From Acidimicrobiales bacterium (GTDB lineage: Bacteria; Actinomycetota; Acidimicrobiia; Acidimicrobiales; VFJN01): a stretch of DNA of 6,089 nt. The notes beneath the pieces were generated by a model. That model made no database searches. It was not told the origin of the DNA and saw only the letters and a list, made by a program, of their open reading frames with translations. Position numbers and translations under genes: made by a program. Positions 5,833 to 6,089 of the stretch are shown here, in pieces (position 1 is the first letter of the stretch; every line of letters begins with the position of its first letter). The stretch lies in contig JAFGPU010000263.1 of the NCBI GenBank assembly GCA_016936035.1, positions 1 through 6,089 on the forward strand, given 5' to 3'.

Positions 5833-5861
5833 ACGGTAGCCCTGCGCCGCCGGCATGTCTC
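5833..5861 (-). promoter_or_regulatory. Candidate promoter of the small basic gene
   Basis: On the minus strand GAGACA (5861-5856, four of six matches to TTGACA including the GACA core) is followed by 17 bases and then TACCGT (5838-5833), a TANNNT -10. It would start transcription about 40 bases before the ATG at 5784. Spacing is ideal; the hexamers are moderate. Confidence 0.35.
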
Positions 5862-5945
5862 GGCGTGGCGGAGATCGATGCGTGACCTGCCGAAACGGCC
5901 TGTCGGACGGGCCGACGGCCGGCGCGAAGTCGCCGACGCGGAGCG

Positions 5946-5974
5946 GCCGGGCCGCAGCGGACCGCCGGCCCGGC
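5946..5974. repeat. Perfect 9-bp inverted repeat upstream of the right-edge gene
   Basis: GCCGGGCCG (5946-5954) and CGGCCCGGC (5966-5974) are exact reverse complements with an 11-base spacer, just upstream of where the -35 of the right-edge promoter would lie. The arms are pure G/C, so chance is a serious alternative. The geometry (9-11-9) equals that of the repeat before tetR, but the sequences differ. Confidence 0.25.
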
Positions 5975-6005
5975 GACCGGCTGGGTCATCGCTCGCCGCA
6001 CGGCC

Positions 6006-6011
6006 TAGCCT
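6006..6011 (+). promoter_or_regulatory. Candidate -10 of a leaderless transcript
   Basis: TAGCCT matches TANNNT and is followed by seven bases and then GTG at 6019, the spacing seen for leaderless genes in actinomycetes. The -35 position (GGGTCA at 17 bases) is weak. Confidence 0.3.
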
Positions 6012-6018
6012 CAGGGAC

Positions 6019-6089
6019 GTGCAGAACGTGGCCACCGCCCCCCGTCCGGCCGCCGACGTCGCCATGCGGCGCCTGCTCCGCATCCCCGA
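6019..6089 (+). CDS. Possible 5' end of a gene running off the right edge
   Basis: A frame opening with GTG at 6019 stays open to the end of the window for 23 complete codons: an Ala/Pro-rich start, then DVAMRRLLRIP. An internal ATG at 6064 is an alternative start. There is only a weak AGGG ribosome-binding-like sequence, but a TANNNT element seven bases upstream fits a leaderless start. A leader ending in RRLLRIP resembles the N-terminus of some major facilitator transporters, just before their first membrane helix; that is a guess from very few residues. Reality and product are both unproven. Confidence 0.35.
   Translation, partial: MQNVATAPRPAADVAMRRLLRIP

Larger units (their letters stand above)
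5785..6018. other. Divergent intergenic region between the small basic gene and the right-edge gene
   Basis: These 234 bases contain no gene I can support. Both minus-strand open frames across them give Arg/Ala/Pro/Gly-rich translations without domain features. The region holds a promoter candidate for each flanking gene and one 9-bp inverted repeat. Confidence 0.5.

Noticed and set aside
5444..6083. Two minus-strand frames (5444-6001 and 5781-6083)
   Set aside because: Arg/Ala/Pro/Gly-rich translations without features, in other frames from the small basic gene. They lack ribosome binding sites and run through promoter candidates.
1..6089. Search for mobile elements, CRISPR, tRNA/rRNA, phage or toxin-antitoxin genes
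   Set aside because: No transposase, integrase, repeat-spacer array, RNA gene or paired small toxin/antitoxin frames could be recognised; the window looks like ordinary chromosomal sequence.

Overview
The window is very GC-rich DNA with near-saturated G/C third codon positions, GTG and ATG starts, and TANNNT-type -10 candidates placed close to start codons. This suggests a chromosomal segment of a high-GC actinomycete (Actinomycetota). Neither genus nor class can be read from the sequence, and I see no insertion sequence, integrase, CRISPR array, tRNA or rRNA.

Layout. Positions 1-2607 (minus strand) hold a membrane-microdomain operon: a long-form NfeD membrane serine protease, then the flotillin-like protein FloA. 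The first codons of a third gene overlap the floA stop codon and run off the left edge. Divergent from nfeD, across about 190 bp containing a 9-bp-arm inverted repeat, is a TetR-family regulator (2795-3394, plus). It converges on a polytopic membrane histidine kinase of the LiaS/NarX-like (HisKA_3) type (3436-5349, minus). A 16-bp perfect palindrome in the 41-bp gap is a plausible bidirectional terminator. Upstream of the kinase lies a perfect 14-bp inverted repeat enclosing a strong Shine-Dalgarno-like sequence. Then comes a small, very basic hypothetical protein (5482-5784, minus). About 230 bp further on is a possible leaderless gene reading out of the right edge (from 6019, plus).

How the genes fit together. 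NfeD and FloA are an established pair: flotillins scaffold fluid/ordered membrane domains, and NfeD proteins are encoded beside them. The TetR regulator shares their divergent intergenic region, so it may control the operon, itself, or both (inference). The kinase has about ten membrane segments and no partner response regulator in view. Its conserved HDxxxQ phospho-acceptor motif is altered to HTQAIG. It could be a membrane-state sensor, but nothing in the sequence links it functionally to FloA/NfeD.

I do not see a clear new multi-gene system. The observations most worth checking are the inverted repeat at the kinase start, the altered kinase motif, and the tetR/nfeD inverted repeat.
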